Source of the DNA: Candidatus Korobacter versatilis
GTDB taxonomy: Bacteria; Acidobacteriota; Terriglobia; Terriglobales; Acidobacteriaceae
Assembly (NCBI GenBank): GCA_016185395.1
Contig: JACPNR010000009.1
Span: 1-64,000, forward strand
DNA length: 64,000 bases
Direction of reading: 5' to 3'
In this document: positions 61,426 through 64,000 of the stretch, in pieces
Position numbering within the stretch: the first letter of the stretch is position 1
How the letters are laid out: every line of letters begins with the position of its first letter
Notes under the pieces: generated by a model
What the model was told of the DNA's origin: nothing
Seen by the model: only the letters and a program-made list of their open reading frames with translations
The model's database searches: none
Made by a program: the position numbers and the translations under genes

Positions 61426-61778
61426 GTCCCGATGTGAGCGAACGCCCAGGTGATCAACGCGCAGATGCCCATCATCAGCGAGATCGCAGAAAGAAAAACA
61501 GTGTCGGTCACACGCTGAAAAACTTTGCGCTTCGCCGGATCGGTCGCTTTGAGCGTTAGGAATGAGAACACGCAGGCCAGCAGGAACAGGATTCCGTCGA
61601 TGGCTACGAGGTCGTCCGCCATGGTGCGGTACCCTTTTACTTCGATGATCAGCCGCAGCACGCCGATCACGGTGAGGCAAACGCCGACCATGGCGCCGCC
61701 CAGCGCGAACATCTGTGTGTAGAGCTGGACCGTCAGTTCCCTTTCCATCTCCCGCTCTTCGCGGTCTGGTTTTGCCAT
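61422..61778 (-). CDS. Small three-span membrane protein of unknown function
   Basis: This 118-residue protein, with an ATG at 61778, has a charged N-terminus (MAKPDREEREMEREL) and about three helices (ALGGAMVGVCLTVIGVLRLI; LVAIDGILFLLACVFSFLTL; ISLMMGICALITWAFA). No motif is known to me. The longer frame to 61922 would extend into the divergent promoter region and is rejected. It stands alone, between a glycosyltransferase (convergent) and a DinB-like gene (divergent). Confidence 0.6.
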   Translation of the reverse strand: MAKPDREEREMERELTVQLYTQMFALGGAMVGVCLTVIGVLRLIIEVKGYRTMADDLVAIDGILFLLACVFSFLTLKATDPAKRKVFQRVTDTVFLSAISLMMGICALITWAFAHIGT

Positions 61779-61858
61779 AGGATGAAACTTATCCCAATTC
61801 CACCGGGTGCGCATTATGGTTTTGCCGGTGGTATCGGCCTTGCAACTGGAGGAAGACC

Positions 61859-62323
61859 ATGAGCGCGCATCTCCAGCAATTCCTTGCCTACGACGACTGG
61901 GCCAACCGCGAGGCGGCCGCATCGCTCCTCAGTGCCGGAGCAGCCGCGCCGCAGAAGGCGGGCAAGCTGCTCGCGCACATCATCGGCGCGCAGTGGCTCT
62001 GGTACGCGCGCGTGCGGGGCAGAGCGAACAAGATGGCGGTCTGGCCCGAACTCACGGCGGAGCAGTCCAGCGCCGAATCACGGCTGCTGCTCGCTGCGTG
62101 GAGCGAACTCGTGCTGGCCGCGGGCGAAGCCGGCCTCGACCGCTCCGTGAGCTACAAGAACAGCAAGGGCGAGCCATGGACGAGCACCGTCCGCGAGATC
62201 ATCACCCACCTCACCATGCACGGAGCGCACCACCGCGGCCAGATCGCCACGCTGCTGCGCGAGAGCGGTCATGAGCCTGCTTACACGGATTACATCCACG
62301 CCGTCCGCACCGGCAGGCTCTAG
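61859..62323 (+). CDS. DinB-family protein
   Basis: This 154-residue four-helix-bundle protein has the DinB/YfiT layout. His40 sits in LLAHIIGAQWLWYARVRG, and the C-terminal HLTMHGAHHRGQIATLLRE supplies the other two histidines of the metal triad. Members act as thiol transferases or are of unknown role; some bacillithiol-dependent transferases belong here. GGAGGAAGACC precedes the ATG. No thiol-biosynthesis gene is adjacent. Confidence 0.88.
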   Translation: MSAHLQQFLAYDDWANREAAASLLSAGAAAPQKAGKLLAHIIGAQWLWYARVRGRANKMAVWPELTAEQSSAESRLLLAAWSELVLAAGEAGLDRSVSYKNSKGEPWTSTVREIITHLTMHGAHHRGQIATLLRESGHEPAYTDYIHAVRTGRL

Positions 62324-62394
62324 CGGCAAACAGCCTTCCAGCGGCAGGACGCATCTATTCAAGGGCTGTCCGGCTCTTCAGCTCTTTCCTGCCC

Positions 62395-63378
62395 ATGACA
62401 ACGAAACTCCACGTCGGCTCCATGCAGGCCGCAGTGCTGGTCGCGCCCCGCCACCTTGAGATCCGCGAGGTCCCTCGCCCCACGCCGGCCGCGGGACAGG
62501 TGCGCGTGCGGCTGGAGGGCTGCGGCGTCTGCGCCTCGAACCTGGCGATGTGGGAGGGCATGCCGTGGTCGCGCTATCCCACCGCGCCGGGCGACATGGG
62601 ACACGAAAGCTGGGGGACCATCGACGCAGTCGCTCGCGGCGTGACGAACGTCAAGGAAGGCGACCGGGTTGCGATGCTTTCCTATAAAGCCTACGCGCAT
62701 TGCGACGTCGCGCCGGCCACCGCCGTGGTTGCGCTCCCCAAGTCGCTCGACGGCGCGCCTTTCCCTGGCGAGGCCTTCGGCTGCGCCATGAACATCTTCG
62801 CGCGCAGCGACATCCAGCGTGGCCACACCGTCGCCATCGTCGGCATCGGCTTTCTCGGCGCCATCCTCACACGCCTCGCCGCGCAGGCCGGCGCGCGCGT
62901 CATCGCCATCTCGCGCCGTCCGTATTCGCTTGCAGTCGCGAGCCAGATGGGGGCGCACGAGACCATTCCCATGGAGGACCATCACCGCATCATCGCGCGC
63001 GTCGCCGGCCTGACCAACGGCGCGATGTGCGAGCGGGTCATCGAGGCGGTCGGGAAACAGTGGCCGCTCGACCTCGCGGCCGAGCTGACCGCCACGCGCG
63101 CGCGGCTCATCGTGGCCGGTTACCACCAGGATGGCCCGCGCCAGGTCAACATGCAGCTCTGGAACTGGCGCGGACTCGACGTCATCAACGCGCACGAGCG
63201 TGAGCCGGAGCGCTACATCGCCGGCATGCGTGCGGCTGTCGCCGCGACCGAGGCCGGCGTGTTCGACCCCCGCGCGTTGTGCACTCATTCGTTCCCGTTG
63301 CAACAGCTCGGCGATGCGCTCGATGCGGCCCTCGAGCGTCCCGAGGGTTTCCTGAAAGCGGTGGTGCGGTGTGAGTGA
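62395..63378 (+). CDS. Zinc-type medium-chain dehydrogenase (MDR family)
   Basis: This 327-residue protein has the GroES-like N-terminal domain with catalytic zinc ligands in GCGVCASN and DMGHESWG, and a Rossmann domain with VAIVGIGFLGAILTRLAAQ. The four-cysteine structural zinc lobe of classical alcohol dehydrogenases is missing. Such short forms often oxidise sugars or polyols. The oxidoreductase gene that follows overlaps it by 8 bp, suggesting consecutive steps on one sugar-like substrate. Confidence 0.82.
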   Translation: MTTKLHVGSMQAAVLVAPRHLEIREVPRPTPAAGQVRVRLEGCGVCASNLAMWEGMPWSRYPTAPGDMGHESWGTIDAVARGVTNVKEGDRVAMLSYKAYAHCDVAPATAVVALPKSLDGAPFPGEAFGCAMNIFARSDIQRGHTVAIVGIGFLGAILTRLAAQAGARVIAISRRPYSLAVASQMGAHETIPMEDHHRIIARVAGLTNGAMCERVIEAVGKQWPLDLAAELTATRARLIVAGYHQDGPRQVNMQLWNWRGLDVINAHEREPERYIAGMRAAVAATEAGVFDPRALCTHSFPLQQLGDALDAALERPEGFLKAVVRCE

Positions 63379-64000
63379 GACACGGGCCATCCCTGCGCCG
63401 CTCGCGGGCGAGTCGCCTCCTACTGCTCGGCAAGTCTCGCGTCGCCCTCGTCTCGGCTTTCTTGGCGTCGGCTGGATCGGCCAGGACCGCATGCAGGCCA
63501 TCGCCAGCAGCGGCTCCGCGGAAGTAGCGCTCATCTGCGACGCCTCGCCGGAGATAGCCGGGAAAGCGCTCGCCACGGTTCCCGGCGCAGCTCCGGCTGC
63601 CTGCTTTCGCGACCTGCTCCGTGCCGGACTCGACGGTATCGTCATCGCTACGCCCAGCGCCTTGCATGCGGAACAATCGCTCGCCGCGCTCGAATCGGGC
63701 CTAGCAGTGTTCTGCCAAAAGCCGCTCGGACGCACCGCGGCCGAAGCCGGCGCCGTGATCGCTGCGGCCAGGCGCGCCCACAGACTCCTCGCCGTCGACT
63801 TCTCTTATCGCTTCACCGCCGCTTTGCAGACGGTCCGCGGCCTCGTGCGCTCGGGTGCATTGGGCGAGGTCTACGCCGCCAACGTGCTGTTCCACAACGC
63901 CTACGGACCGGACAAGCAATGGTTCTACGACCCGGCGCTCTCCGGCGGCGGCTGCGTGATGGACTTAGGCGTCCACCTGGTCGATGCCGCGCTCTGGATA
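63371..64000 (+). CDS. Gfo/Idh/MocA-family oxidoreductase (N-terminal 210 residues, partial)
   Basis: An open frame from GTG 63371 runs to the window end without a stop. It reads RLGFLGVGWIGQDRMQAIA (NAD(P)-binding loop), then VALICDASPE, the family motif CQKPLG (EKP-type lysine), DFSYRF and the C-terminal-domain entry DLGVHLVD. These enzymes oxidise or reduce sugars, inositols or similar compounds. The start overlaps the stop of the MDR gene, so they are coupled. The substrate is not predictable from half a protein. Confidence 0.85.
   Translation, partial: MSETRAIPAPLAGESPPTARQVSRRPRLGFLGVGWIGQDRMQAIASSGSAEVALICDASPEIAGKALATVPGAAPAACFRDLLRAGLDGIVIATPSALHAEQSLAALESGLAVFCQKPLGRTAAEAGAVIAAARRAHRLLAVDFSYRFTAALQTVRGLVRSGALGEVYAANVLFHNAYGPDKQWFYDPALSGGGCVMDLGVHLVDAALWI

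Overview
This is a GC-rich, densely coded bacterial chromosome segment, most likely from a soil-type member of the Acidobacteriota (class Terriglobia or a relative). The strongest pointers are three secreted VWA proteins of the acidobacterial VWFA-related type (24548-26669 and 40981-42570), an archaeal/fungal-type asd, a MOT1-type molybdate transporter, and many signal-peptide proteins of unknown function. The assignment comes from gene content and style, not from a marker-gene search. I found no rRNA, tRNA, CRISPR array, prophage or replication origin.

Layout. 1-1000 is a decayed mobile-element patch: an IS3-type element end cuts a lipoprotein gene, followed by an IS110 transposase remnant. 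1108-8530 holds an amino-acid permease, an ECF sigma/anti-sigma/adhesin-like operon, aroK, a secreted protein, an AI-2E-type exporter and galT. 8702-15543 is the diaminopimelate/lysine cluster (asd, lysC, dapB, dapA, dapD), interrupted by an opposite-strand glycosyltransferase/PIG-L deacetylase pair. 15543-19494 holds a dicarboxylate symporter, RNase J and thiG. 19556-24429 holds a small secreted protein, an FtsB-like protein, a phosphohexomutase, cutA and a transsulfuration pair. 24548-26669 is the tandem VWA pair. 26888-31741 is a compact envelope operon (DUF1015, amidase, GerMN protein, murI) ending in rph.

31863-47876 holds an amidohydrolase, a tagatose-bisphosphate aldolase and cupin protein, guaA, leuS, the third VWA protein, DAHP synthase, a beta-propeller lipoprotein, murB and a FecR-domain protein. 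47901-54469 combines a MOT1 transporter, a MacA/MacB-type tripartite pump split into three genes, and the molybdenum-dependent methionine sulfoxide reductase msrP-msrQ. 54632-61425 holds a giant DUF2339 membrane protein, an M48 protease, a small secreted protein and an ArnT-like glycosyltransferase. The right edge has a DinB-like protein, an MDR dehydrogenase and a Gfo/Idh/MocA oxidoreductase that runs off the window.

Main themes are cell-wall precursor and lysine supply (asd-lysC-dapBAD, murI, murB, amidase, FtsB), aromatic amino acids (aroK, DAHP synthase), sulfur amino acids, and envelope stress and repair (ECF sigma, MacAB, MsrPQ, M48).

The most unusual signals are not ordinary genes. 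Related heptanucleotide tandem repeats lie in frame inside both murI and guaA. A palindromic element present in two copies supplies, in one copy, the start codon and first residues of a lipoprotein. A set of CACAGAG-type inverted repeats lies between genes in 37-41 kb. A FecR-like protein carries a segment resembling a TonB-receptor plug motif. A recurring -10 box 6-7 nt before the start codon at SD-less genes suggests leaderless transcripts.
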